30,880 nt of DNA from Entrophospora sp. SA101 (GCA_958430865.1 CAUDNR010004070.1:26704-57583); one strand, 5' to 3'. Positions 1 to 8,563 are shown, counted from the first letter of the stretch. Numbers and translations are program-made. Notes: a model not told the origin generated them from the letters alone.

Positions 1-957
1 TTTTTTTGTTTTAGTATTTTGAAGTTGACCAATTGTTACTATAAGCAATTAATGATTATAGATGATCTGCACCGTATTCATTTAAAGTTTATGAAATTTA
101 CCAAAATTTGGCTAAAAATTATGAAATCATTAGCGCAGATCTTTAATTTTTACTAGCACTATGTATACATTTATTTCCTTCACTACTAATATTGATTTTT
201 AAAATTTTTTTGTCTCGGTATTTTTTCACTAACGAAATATGCCTCCTAAAAAGTAGCCATTTCAACTTATTGCAGCTTGTGAAAGTAAAAAAGCAAAAAA
301 ATAAATAAAATCATCCCAATTAAATAAATTCGCAGATATGCACATAGGTCAAAGAGGTTTATGGATGCATATCAAAAAAGTTTGATAGGATTGGAAGCTG
401 CAATTCAGTTGTTATTTTAAATCAAAAAAAAAAGCTTATGTAAGATTCAAAACTTGGCGTATAGAGAGCTCCAGCACTATATAATAATACAATTCTTTAA
501 AATCATTAAATGATCGCGTAGCAATTATTTAATCATTTAAAATCATTTTAAATAAATACAAAGTTGTGTGTCTTAAATACTATTATATAATAATTATTGT
601 TTGACAGAGAATAGATAAACCAATAATAAAGAAATTATTAGACCTTGATATAGGGATATCTAGTTATAAAATTATTTTTTTACTCGAAACAAACACAAAG
701 GATCCAATTAAAAATCCTTTATCAACCAATGAATGAATAAAGTCTGTATTTTTGTTTTAGTAGGTAACAATATATATATATTGTTACCTACTTATGTTAG
801 ACTGTTACCTACCTATGTGGCCTAATTTGATTTTTTGGCCCCCTTCGAGTGCGGCCTATTTCATTTTTTTGGCCACATTCGAGTGTGGCTAATTTTTAAT
901 TTCCGGCCACGTAAAAAAAAAAAATGGCATCCATATGGATCCCAACAATGCATTCAC
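1..957. other. A+T-rich flank without an intact gene
   Basis: No intact gene is visible. From about 239 a frame opens with MPPKK and continues with protein-like but stop-interrupted sequence to about 420 on the + strand, which may be a decayed coding remnant. The right part holds the palindrome and GGCC-rich repeats listed separately. The remainder is A+T-rich with homopolymer runs. Confidence 0.5.
759..818. repeat. Perfect 34-bp palindrome plus direct repeat
   Basis: Positions 759-792 form a perfect 34-bp palindrome centred between 775 and 776, with outer arms AGTAGGTAACAA / TTGTTACCTACT and an alternating TA core. The right arm is reused as a direct repeat: TGTTACCTACTTATGT at 782-797 and TGTTACCTACCTATGT at 803-818, a 21-bp period. 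It could be a protein-binding site, a cruciform-forming element end or a MITE remnant. It lies near the left edge of the unusual gene block. Confidence 0.85.
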
Positions 958-1080
958 TTATATGATGTCATTTGATTGCGGGTTGATGAAGTAGTCATTT
1001 TCAGCCTCATTTGAGTGCGGCCATTTTTTGATTTTTAGCCACCTAGATGTGCGGCCATTTTTTATTTTTTTTGTCACTTG
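831..1080. repeat. Degenerate GAGTGCGGCC / GGCCAC repeat cluster
   Basis: At least four imperfect units share a G+C-rich core like TTCGAGTGCGGCC, followed by an ATTTTTT-rich spacer and then GGCCAC or AGCCAC. Cores are near 847, 879, 1010 and 1050. They stand out against the A+T-rich background. The cluster runs into the 3' part of the gene at 958-1299, so part of that protein's C-terminus is encoded by repeat sequence. Confidence 0.7.
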
Positions 1081-1299
1081 TTTTATATCGGGTTCTCGTA
1101 CCATTGATCGGAGTTTATTATAGCGTTTCCTAATATGCAATGGACATCGACCAGGGGTTGAAACGGTTGGTATACCACATTTAATACATGGTATTATTCT
1201 TTCGCCTTTCCAATGACTACATTCCTCAGGTATTGGACTGTTTCCTCTACAAATTTCACCGGGCTCATGACCGAATAGACAAGTACAATCATCAGACAT
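958..1299 (-). CDS. Small Cys/His-rich protein A (zinc-binding-like, 113 aa)
   Basis: I do not recognise a named family. The N-terminal 57 residues hold a Cys/His pattern: Cys5/Cys7, Cys17, an ECSH motif, PCIKC, then CPLH. The same layout recurs in the proteins at 1872-2267 and 6189-6428, so the three form a local family. The pattern suggests one or two zinc sites, perhaps for nucleic-acid or protein binding; that is inference. A basic segment follows. The C-terminus from about residue 75 is encoded by the GGCC-rich repeats at 958-1080, so the reading frame has probably run into repeat sequence and the tail may not be functional. Start: the ATG at 1297-1299 directly precedes the conserved region. 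Confidence 0.6.
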   Translation of the reverse strand: MSDDCTCLFGHEPGEICRGNSPIPEECSHWKGERIIPCIKCGIPTVSTPGRCPLHIRKRYNKLRSMVREPDIKQVTKKIKNGRTSRWLKIKKWPHSNEAENDYFINPQSNDII

Positions 1300-1871
1300 T
1301 TTTTATTATATTAAAATACAAATCTTCAAATAATCAAAATATAATAGACGAAAAATTTTTGATGACATTTTTTTAAATCTTACTTTTGTGTATCACTTTT
1401 CTGTATTAGTATATCAAAAAATTGGATAATGACAGGTAAGCATATAAATCCCATACATAGTATTGTAATTAAAATATATATGATTAAGCGTGAGTTTGAA
1501 CTCACAGGCGCAGTAATGAGGTGCAGTAATGATATTGATTGACAATTTTTTTAGTGGCGTTTTTTTTAAAATATTTTTGCGAGTAGTTGTCAGTAGTTGT
1601 CAGTAGTTGATCATATTCAACTACTGACAGCTTTCTTAGTCTGGTTGAGCTTCCTAGTCTTTTTCTCTTCTTTCTTGATTACTTTATTATAAGTGTCAGT
1701 AGTGTCAGTAGTAAAAAATCTATTTCTAGGAAAAAAAAAATGAAACTTTTCCTATATATGATATATATATATATATTGTATATATGTGGTATATGTACGT
1801 ATACATAAAAAAAAATAAAAAAAAAAATCAGAAATCGGAAATCGGAAAAACTACTACTGACACTACTGACA
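1300..1871. other. Intergenic region with iteron clusters
   Basis: This stretch lies between the 5' end of protein A and the 3' end of protein B, both on the - strand. It carries the GTCAGTAGT-type repeats described separately, a TATATA run near 1760-1780 and a GAAATCGG doublet near 1831-1845. I see no gene in it. Confidence 0.6.
1582..1630. repeat. Iteron cluster I (AGTAGTTGTC x3 plus inverted copy)
   Basis: Three head-to-tail copies of a 10-bp AGTAGTTGTC unit occupy 1582-1610. An inverted copy follows: GTCAGTAGTTGA at 1599-1610 pairs perfectly with TCAACTACTGAC at 1616-1627 across a 5-base loop. The unit is related to the 9-bp repeats at 1692-1712 and 1853-1882. Its regular period and inverted pair look like protein-binding iterons or a stem-loop. 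Confidence 0.85.
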
Positions 1872-1882
1872 CTACTGACACT
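1692..1882. repeat. Inverted 9-bp iterons flanking an A+T-rich core (origin-like)
   Basis: The left arm (1692-1712) has period-9 copies of AGTGTCAGT. The right arm (1853-1882) has period-9 copies of ACTACTGAC. The 21-base left arm is the exact reverse complement of the first 21 bases of the right arm. Between them lie about 140 bp of strongly A+T-rich sequence with an alternating TA run and A-tracts. Inverted iterons around an easily melted core are typical of replication origins bound by an initiator, but similar layouts occur in MITEs. Further related repeats (ACTGCTGACA, period 10) lie at 1945-1965 inside gene B. Confidence 0.75.
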
Positions 1883-2267
1883 TATCGAGAAGACTCGCTT
1901 TCGGGCTTAGAACTCCAGGAAAGCTGTCAGTGGCATTTTTTTTTACTGCTGACAACTGCTGACACTTAATTGGAGTATATTTATATGCCGGAATTTCCTC
2001 AACTATAATTTGCCCCCCTCCCCCTTCCACTTCAGATGACTCCTGGGCGAGCTTTTCAGACTTTTTCCGATAGTATCTTGCCTTGCTTCGGTGTTTTTTA
2101 GCATGAGTATCGCAAAAACCATAATCAGAATTAGTTAACTTGCTACACTCTCCGCAAGGAACACGTGGTGGAGAATCCCAATGAACTTTACAGCCTTCTG
2201 GGCGGTAACATCTCCGGTTACATTCCTTACCAGTTCTAAGAATATAGGAGCAACGGAAAAATGCCAT
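1872..2267 (-). CDS. Small Cys/His-rich protein B (zinc-binding-like, 131 aa)
   Basis: Second member of the local Cys/His family. In order it has Cys6, Cys16 and Cys20, then CKVH, PCGEC and CDTH, followed by a strongly basic segment (about residues 57-70) that could bind nucleic acid. The spacing matches the proteins at 958-1299 and 6189-6428. The C-terminal third is low-complexity and is partly encoded by the ACTGCTGACA/CTACTGACA repeats; even the TAG stop lies inside an iteron. The gene is divergent from the primase-helicase, whose ATG is about 100 bp away, so a shared promoter is likely. Start: ATG at 2265-2267, just ahead of the conserved region. The molecular function is unknown. Confidence 0.65.
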   Translation of the reverse strand: MAFFRCSYILRTGKECNRRCYRPEGCKVHWDSPPRVPCGECSKLTNSDYGFCDTHAKKHRSKARYYRKKSEKLAQESSEVEGGGGQIIVEEIPAYKYTPIKCQQLSAVKKNATDSFPGVLSPKASLLDKCQ

Positions 2268-2368
2268 ATGTATACAATATGATAATTAAAATTTGTTTAT
2301 TTATATTCTCCGGAATTAATTTTCATTTTGAATTATTTTCTTGCGAATATTATACTGCCAGAATAAAG
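2268..2368. promoter_or_regulatory. Divergent promoter between protein B and the primase-helicase
   Basis: About 100 bp separate the start of protein B (- strand, 2267) from the best start of the primase-helicase (+ strand, 2369). The sequence is A+T-rich and must hold the 5' ends of both transcripts. The primase frame is open through this interval, but the extra N-terminus would be a hydrophobic stretch overlapping the divergent gene, so I treat it as untranslated. Confidence 0.5.
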
Positions 2369-5300
2369 ATGTCAATATATAGTGAAAATAGCGAAGCTAG
2401 CACTGCTAATTCTGTTTTTGAATCTGTTTCCAATTCTCAACCGCAAAATTCCGTTTTTGAAACCTCCTTCGAAGACGTTAACAGCGCCTTCTTTCACCGG
2501 GGACACAAAGCCGAGAGTGTAGCCGAATATCTATATAAAATCCGCGATGATAGTAATAATTATGAATTTCTTGGTACAGATACCGAGGATGGAATAGAAG
2601 CCATACTTAGTGAACGGCAAGGACATTCATTACACGAAATCATTGATCCACTTCGTCCTTTTATCGATTTTGATTTACCTATTGAATGTCTCAATAAAAT
2701 AGAACCAAAAAATACACCTGTAGAGGCGCGAAATTTACTTTGCCGTGCCTTTAAAGAAGTCTGTTTAGAGATATATCCAGATTGGGATAAAACCACTCTG
2801 ACTATTGCTAGTAGTAGCGATTCGAAAAAAATATCACTCCACATATCAACATGTGGTCTCCGACTCAAAAATATTTCCAAAGTTGCAAAATTTACTGAGC
2901 TTGTACGAAAAAAGCTTCCGATAGCTTTACAAAGCAAGAATATTGTCGATAACATAGCAAATAAAAAATCATTTTCTTTACGGATTGTTGGAACACCAAA
3001 ATTCATCGAAAAAACTAATGAGCATGTACGAGTAAAGAAAGCACTATATCCAAAAGATGGATCTATTTTTGATTTTATGCTTCGTCCTCCTCATGATGAA
3101 TCGCCAGTTATAGATAGTTCTCTCTTATCTATCTCGGAGTACGTAGCAACAAAAATTTCTAACACATGTACTACTGAGGATATTGAAATCGAACTCAATT
3201 TGGTTGCAAAATTATTAGAAGAATTCGAAATTGAAGGATACGAACTTTCATGTCCACATGAAAGTTTTCCTGATACTTTTCCTCTTAAACGGGTAACTCC
3301 AGCATTTTGCCCATTATGTTATCGAGAATATGGTTATAAAGATCCACATACAAGCGATAATGCATATGTTATCCGAAACAAAAAATCGTATAGTTTCTAT
3401 TGTCATCGTGCGAATAATAGTAGGGAAGCTGGATCTAGAAAACCTTCAATAAAGTTGACCATTAAAGAAAAAACTTCGGAACGAGAAGAGAGCCTTCTGG
3501 TTCCAGAAAAAATAAACCAACCTAGAATAACGGATCCAAATGATCGTTTTGTATGGGGCGACTTAATTGACATGTGTTCATCGGGAGAAAAGTATACCCG
3601 TAATAAGGTTTACGAAGCTATCCAAGCAACAATTGCATATATCGATAGAGGTAAAAAGTTTTGGATATTTAAAGTTGAAGATGAAGATGAAGATGGCGGG
3701 CTTACCTTTGAATTTGTACCCAAACTAGAACTTGCTAATTATGAGATTAATATAATCGAATTTGGAGGAGAATCAATAAAGTTAAGATCATTAATAGATC
3801 GAGCAGTTACCAAAAGTCTAATTCGTTATCGCAAAATCAACTTTCTTCCATACCCACCAAACGTAATTCCACCAAAAACAAATTTCTTTAATCTTTTCCT
3901 GGGATTTACAGCTACACCAGCACCAGAAATTAATAAAGAAATTATGGATCCTATCCTTTGGCACGTAAAAAATGTAATTTGTGATGAAAATAATGAACTT
4001 ATCGAATATATCTGGAACTGGTGGGCATTCTTAGTGCAAAAACCAGAAAAAAAACCTCGTTCAATCTGTGTATTAAAGTCTACTCTTCAACAATGCGGAA
4101 AAAATATTATCATTGATTTTATTGGCGATAAAGTCTTAGGACCAAAGCTCTATTATGCAACATCTGATTTAGGGAAAATTCTTGGAAAATTCAACAGTCT
4201 TATTCAAGGTAAAAAGTTAGTAGTTATGAATGAGACAGGGATGGCTAGCGGAGAATGGCATAAATTTAACGAGCATCTTAAAGCACTCATAACGGAACCA
4301 AAAGTGTCTATAGAACGTAAAGGTCTTGAACCTATTCATTTAAAAGATTACTCTGCATTTATGGTTACAAGCAATCAGGATGCACCACTTAAAATAGATG
4401 CAAGAGATGCTCGTATAGTTTGTTTTGATGTATCTGCACGCTGTAGAGGGAATATACCATATTTCAAACGTTTGGCTAAAATACTAGAACATCCAGATGC
4501 ACCAGGAGTAGTTATGAGATATCTTTTAAATCGTGATTTATCTAATTGGGATCCACAAGATATTCCTAGTACCAAAATGAAAACAGATACAATGATGAAG
4601 CAACTTTCTAACCCTATACGCTTTGTAATACAACATATTTCATCATGGTCTGAGAATCAAATCGAAAAACCAATTTGCGGAAATCTATATCAAAATTATA
4701 TCACTTGGTGTGAAAGCAATGGCGAGGGACGAATCAGTAACAATAAATTTGGAGGTTTTCTCCCACCAATAGGAATAGAGAAAAAACAGGTACGAGTTAA
4801 TGGAAAAAGGGAATCCATTTACATCATCGACCGTTCCAAAATAGTAGCTAAGTTACGCGAATCCATTGGCGATATCGAGGAATTTTTAGACACACCTGAA
4901 GCCGAGACATTTACCAACACTTCCACGGATATCCCTGTATTCGATATATCTGAAATTACACCTACCGAACCAGAAAAAAAGATATCTGAGTCATCGACCA
5001 CCGATCACATCAAAAAAGGTAAGAATGTATCACCTGCTTCACCCATTACTAACAACATGACCCAAGACCTCTTCGATTCAATAATAGATCAACCAAAATA
5101 TTCAGTTGCTTCGTCATCCAAATCTACCAATATATCTCTGCCTCCTGATATCGAACACGTAGAACCATCAGACGATAAATCCAAACCTTCTATTGAGAAT
5201 ATCAAATCTCTGGAAAATAAGCCCAAGATATCTCCAGTCTTATCCACGAATGATGAACCAAAAACCAGTAATGAAGAAACTCCCACCCAGATATCATACC

Positions 5301-5647
5301 CACCCGGATATCAAACCAGGGAGCAACGAGAAATACGATTAAGGCAAAAAGCCATCAAACTTGGTGAGGATCCAGAGATTTTCATTACTATAACTGATAA
5401 AGATAAGCTCGATTCCATAGCATTCCGTGATAGAATGCAGACTGACGCGAGAATGTGTGGTTATGCAAAGGAGGCCGAAGAAAATCCCAGTGAATATATG
5501 GATATGACAGTACGAGAAAGATTAATAAGTGAAGAAATAATCCACCGTTCTCTCGAGGAAGATGGAATCACGACTTCGTGGCTGGATACTGATGAGGAAT
5601 GGAAAAAAACGATTAACATACTCCAGGAAAATGGTATGTTATGGTAA
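2369..5647 (+). CDS. Primase-helicase: AEP primase + Cys/His cluster + SF3 (D5/DUF5906-like) helicase
   Basis: A 1092-residue intronless protein predicted to make primers and unwind DNA for replication. The archaeo-eukaryotic primase motifs are visible: FIDFD (Asp100, Asp102), SLH (Ser156, His158) and a third motif with Asp194, Arg205 and Lys211, as in UL52/PrimPol enzymes. A Cys/His cluster follows (Cys295, His297, CPLC 314-317, His327, Cys345). The SF3 helicase has an atypical Walker A ending CGKN (Lys578), Walker B VVMNE (Glu622), motif C TSN (Asn669) and an arginine segment near 679-682. A D5-type C-terminal winged-helix-like segment follows, then a disordered acidic/Ser-rich linker (about 830-980). 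The final domain (about 989-1092) is shared with the 302-residue protein at 9835-10743. The ATG at 2369 is preferred because the open frame before it overlaps the divergent gene. Such enzymes are typical of viruses, plasmids and replicating transposons. Confidence 0.88.
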   Translation: MSIYSENSEASTANSVFESVSNSQPQNSVFETSFEDVNSAFFHRGHKAESVAEYLYKIRDDSNNYEFLGTDTEDGIEAILSERQGHSLHEIIDPLRPFIDFDLPIECLNKIEPKNTPVEARNLLCRAFKEVCLEIYPDWDKTTLTIASSSDSKKISLHISTCGLRLKNISKVAKFTELVRKKLPIALQSKNIVDNIANKKSFSLRIVGTPKFIEKTNEHVRVKKALYPKDGSIFDFMLRPPHDESPVIDSSLLSISEYVATKISNTCTTEDIEIELNLVAKLLEEFEIEGYELSCPHESFPDTFPLKRVTPAFCPLCYREYGYKDPHTSDNAYVIRNKKSYSFYCHRANNSREAGSRKPSIKLTIKEKTSEREESLLVPEKINQPRITDPNDRFVWGDLIDMCSSGEKYTRNKVYEAIQATIAYIDRGKKFWIFKVEDEDEDGGLTFEFVPKLELANYEINIIEFGGESIKLRSLIDRAVTKSLIRYRKINFLPYPPNVIPPKTNFFNLFLGFTATPAPEINKEIMDPILWHVKNVICDENNELIEYIWNWWAFLVQKPEKKPRSICVLKSTLQQCGKNIIIDFIGDKVLGPKLYYATSDLGKILGKFNSLIQGKKLVVMNETGMASGEWHKFNEHLKALITEPKVSIERKGLEPIHLKDYSAFMVTSNQDAPLKIDARDARIVCFDVSARCRGNIPYFKRLAKILEHPDAPGVVMRYLLNRDLSNWDPQDIPSTKMKTDTMMKQLSNPIRFVIQHISSWSENQIEKPICGNLYQNYITWCESNGEGRISNNKFGGFLPPIGIEKKQVRVNGKRESIYIIDRSKIVAKLRESIGDIEEFLDTPEAETFTNTSTDIPVFDISEITPTEPEKKISESSTTDHIKKGKNVSPASPITNNMTQDLFDSIIDQPKYSVASSSKSTNISLPPDIEHVEPSDDKSKPSIENIKSLENKPKISPVLSTNDEPKTSNEETPTQISYPPGYQTREQREIRLRQKAIKLGEDPEIFITITDKDKLDSIAFRDRMQTDARMCGYAKEAEENPSEYMDMTVRERLISEEIIHRSLEEDGITTSWLDTDEEWKKTINILQENGMLW

Positions 5648-5786
5648 TTGCTTAGTCGATGAGGAACGAATAAGGTGAATTTTGCAGGTAGGAGCTTCGA
5701 TATAGGGGATTTTTTGCTCTCTACAACTGGTTAATATAAAAATTTGGATCAAAAAATATTCCAATTCATGAAAGTGTACTTATATC

Positions 5787-6111
5787 TCATTTCGCATCCA
5801 AAGTATAATCTTTAGTATGTTGCTGTCGCTTCAAAAAAGCCTGTACATCTTCTAACATTTTCCTACTGGCATTTTCACTCCGCTCCCTATTATAGGGTAT
5901 TTTTAATAATTTACGAAGATCTTTGAGAGATAATTTTCTGTAATCGTCATCATCGTATAATAAAGCAAGATCATAATTTTCCAAGTCATAAATTGTTATA
6001 TGCCAACTACTAGTACATTCTAGTAAGTGACAGATTTCTCCAAAAGAAGCATTAATTGTTTTAACCTCAGGAGGGCCACATACAGGTATATATTCCTTGA
6101 TATTTCGTCAT
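5787..6111 (-). pseudogene. Small unknown gene, start shifted out of frame
   Basis: A 107-codon open frame (5787-6107, - strand) contains no suitable ATG. It reads as ordinary protein, with segments such as ICHLLECTSS and LSLKDLRKLLKIP and an acidic DDDD run, and ends in a Lys/Arg-rich helix. The only nearby ATG (6109-6111) is one base out of frame and reads into a different frame. A one-base lesion at the start, a missed upstream exon or a non-ATG start would each explain this. It lies tail-to-tail with the primase-helicase and divergent from protein C. No family is recognised. Confidence 0.4.
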
Positions 6112-6188
6112 GATCAATCGTTTTTTAATATAACACATCCTTCTCGAATTTAATTTTAAATATGAAAGTGAATATAGAATAATCGAAA

Positions 6189-6428
6189 ATGCCTTGTAAT
6201 TGGTTATTAATTGGGGAGACTCATTTCTGTAAGACCCCAGCAAGAGGGCAGTATTGCGCCTCCCATGCATTCAAAATTCGAAAGGGTGTAATAATTCCCC
6301 AACCATGTAAAGGATGTGGACGAGGGACAAAATCGAGTGTTCAACTTTGTGTTCCATGTGGACAAGGCAGGGAAAGAGCATACAATTATTATAAACAGAA
6401 GTGTGCGAAAGAAACTCTATACACTTGA
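6189..6428 (+). CDS. Small Cys/His-rich protein C (zinc-binding-like, 79 aa)
   Basis: Third and shortest member of the local Cys/His family. The order is Cys3, Cys14, YCASH, PCKGC, CVPC and a basic/aromatic helix (RERAYNYYKQK) that matches the basic helix after the last motif in protein B. The last pair is CxxC where the other two proteins have CxxH. The family core makes up nearly the whole protein, so this copy best defines the domain. The ATG at 6189 sits directly before Cys3. About 150 bp downstream another small + strand gene begins. Function unknown; a DNA- or protein-binding accessory factor is one guess. Confidence 0.65.
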   Translation: MPCNWLLIGETHFCKTPARGQYCASHAFKIRKGVIIPQPCKGCGRGTKSSVQLCVPCGQGRERAYNYYKQKCAKETLYT

Positions 6429-6517
6429 TTTCTATATCTGTAAAGCAATTTACTAGATAAGTATTATCATTTATTTTTTCGTATATGATCCAGGTCTTTG
6501 AAAATAACCAATTAAAC

Positions 6518-6561
6518 TTATCATTTTCATAAGTAACAATCAACTATTATCATTTTCATAA
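6518..6561. repeat. 15-bp direct repeat upstream of the 97-aa gene
   Basis: TTATCATTTTCATAA occurs at 6518-6532 and 6547-6561, 29 bp apart, directly upstream of the ATG at 6575. It could be a paired activator site or a local duplication. Confidence 0.7.
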
Positions 6562-6574
6562 CTAGTAACTCTTA

Positions 6575-6868
6575 ATGGAAACATCCCAGAAAATAGTCAA
6601 CTTATTAACCAAGAGAGAGATTGATCACAACGGGTCAACATTCCACAGACTAATGTGCAATGGATTTAGGTACGTAAAAGATTTGTCAGAGTTTTTACAG
6701 CTTCCAGATGCTATGGATTATTACTATCCTGAGCAAATTAGATTCATGAATGCTCTGTCCTACCCAGCTATGGTACCACTGATTGAAATAATGGAAAACA
6801 GACCTGATATTTACAAAAAATGGTCCATAAGTATAGAAACATACCGGAAACTATTCCAAGCATTGTAA
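6575..6868 (+). CDS. Unknown small protein (97 aa)
   Basis: An intact frame with an ATG just downstream of a 15-bp direct repeat. The protein is mixed and mostly helical in character, with an aromatic patch (MDYYYPEQIRF) in the middle, and has no signal peptide or membrane segment. No family is recognised. Amino-acid composition and lack of overlap with other genes argue that it is real. It lies between protein C and a divergent small coiled-coil gene. Confidence 0.5.
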   Translation: METSQKIVNLLTKREIDHNGSTFHRLMCNGFRYVKDLSEFLQLPDAMDYYYPEQIRFMNALSYPAMVPLIEIMENRPDIYKKWSISIETYRKLFQAL

Positions 6869-6965
6869 AAAAATAAAACGATAAAACCAAATGATATTAC
6901 TATAGCCTGGATCGCAACTCCGAAGCTATATTTTTTTTTGTTGTATTCTATATGTTAGTAAGATT

Positions 6966-7181
6966 TCAAATCGACAGATCAGTTCCAAGGCATTGATGTG
7001 TATCGTATACCTGGCATATATTGATTATTTTTTCCAAAACCTCTTTAAGTAATGCTATATCCTCTTTGATCCCATTGATATTTTTAGTGATTTTATTACG
7101 TAAAGCTACGGATTCCAAGGCTTTATTTCGGGAGAAATGACACTTCGTGTCTGATCGATATCGTGTTTTATCTGCATCCAT
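6966..7181 (-). CDS. Unknown small helical protein (71 aa)
   Basis: A short frame with an ATG at 7179-7181. The N-terminus is basic and polar; the middle (ALRNKITKNINGIKEDIALL) fits a short coiled coil with Ile/Leu heptads, so it may dimerise. It is divergent from the recombinase gene at 7310, with about 130 bp of shared upstream sequence. No named family is recognised. Its small size leaves some doubt that it is expressed. Confidence 0.4.
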   Translation of the reverse strand: MDADKTRYRSDTKCHFSRNKALESVALRNKITKNINGIKEDIALLKEVLEKIINICQVYDTHQCLGTDLSI

Positions 7182-7309
7182 TTCTCGATAGAATTACATT
7201 AATCGCCACCCATTCAATTTTTGGGTATATATACTGACCTGGGATAATTAATTTCGATTTGAAAAAATATATTCCATAGTTATAGTCCGCGCAAATATCC
7301 CAATCGACA

Positions 7310-8422
7310 ATGTCAAAAGTTGCAACAAATTTCGTAAATCAGTATAACTTAACTCCTCAGATGAGTATAGCCGAACTTAGCAATTATGCTGAAGAATTGG
7401 TTAAACATTTGAAAGATGCGAAGGCCCGTGATCATGCACGAAATCGGATCCAGAAATTAGGATTTAGTAAAGATCAAACATATGCTTTAATTCCTGTCCA
7501 AACTTCTGGAAGACGTGTTACAGGTAGGGAATCAGTTAAAAAACTTGCTTTGTATATTAAGGAGAATGAAGGTAATCTTGAAGCCGAAGAAATAAATGAA
7601 TTGGCTCGTAATTTAGCAAAAACGGGCCCTACTGAAATAGCCCAATCTTCACTTCTTAAATTGCTTCGAAAAGAATTACGCCAACTCAATGCCAATTACA
7701 TTACATTAGAAGCAATATATGACCCAGAGATTAGTCGTGCATCAAATAAAGAACAAGTGAGAAGACAAGAGCTTCGTGAAGATGAAGGATACGATTGTCC
7801 TGAATTCTTTACTCTAGAAAAAGTACAGGGACGACTTCAAAAATGTGACACAGCTAATCCTCCTACAATACAAAATTTAATCGATATAATGGTAATGCTT
7901 TGTATGAGGCCAGCAGATGTGAGAAATCTTCATATAGACCAGTATAATTCAAATAATGCAGAATGGTATGATCCTAAATATTCTTGGTACTGCACTGGCT
8001 ATGCCAAAAATAAAGATGATGAGCCTAGGCCACTTGTATCAATGGAGAAAGACCCACTACGGGCTAGAGAATTACTTATTTGGATCCAAAAATCAATTCC
8101 CCAAAAATTCCCATTTCTAATAAAAGATAAAGATGGTGATGTGAATGTCCATCCGATTAATAACTTTTTAATCCCCTATGGCATTAGTTCATCGTATTTA
8201 AGAAAAATAGGTTCCGATCATGCTATTATAATCCACGAAGGTAAGACTCGCTCTAAATGTAACCGTCTTTGTAAATTAGCATTAAGGCACAAAATAAATT
8301 GAGAAGCATCAGATCATTATGGTATAATGAATAACAGACCGAATACTCCAGCACCTAAACAAGAAAATGAAGTCGAGGATATCATCGATTTGTATGGAGA
8401 AATTTCTGATGATGAGGACTAA
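7310..8422 (+). pseudogene. Tyrosine recombinase-like gene interrupted by TGA
   Basis: The frame runs 330 codons to a TGA at 8300-8302, then stays open in the same frame for 39 more codons to TAA at 8422. The C-terminal half has the tyrosine recombinase layout: CMRPADVRNL (candidate Arg200), a lysine in GYAKNK (233 or 235), SYLRKIG (Arg298), LRH (His327) and, after the TGA, DHYGI with Tyr337. The His-Tyr spacing of ten fits the family, so the TGA removes the presumed nucleophile. The N-terminal 130 residues are helical and could be a core-binding domain. The enzyme would cut and rejoin DNA for integration or excision. Either the gene is dead by a nonsense change or the TGA is read through. 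A distant Crypton/Ngaro/Starship-type relationship is possible, but I cannot assign a subfamily. Confidence 0.65.
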
Positions 8423-8563
8423 TCACGCTTCAGACCCAGATGAAGACCAGGTCCTTTAGAGACCGCTCTTTGAGTCGTATATCAGATGAAACTGATTTTA
8501 TTCCTGCAATTAGTAATTATTAGCTGTTTTTTCGATTAAAGATATATAATATACAACTTGAGA

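Noticed and set aside
2261..2368. 36-codon N-terminal extension of the primase-helicase with a hydrophobic stretch resembling a signal anchor
   Set aside because: It overlaps the start of the divergent protein B gene and the promoter interval; a replication enzyme with a membrane anchor is unlikely, and a good ATG occurs at 2369.
2560..3006. 148-codon open frame on the - strand
   Set aside because: It lies opposite the conserved primase motifs and its sequence is explained as a shadow of that gene.
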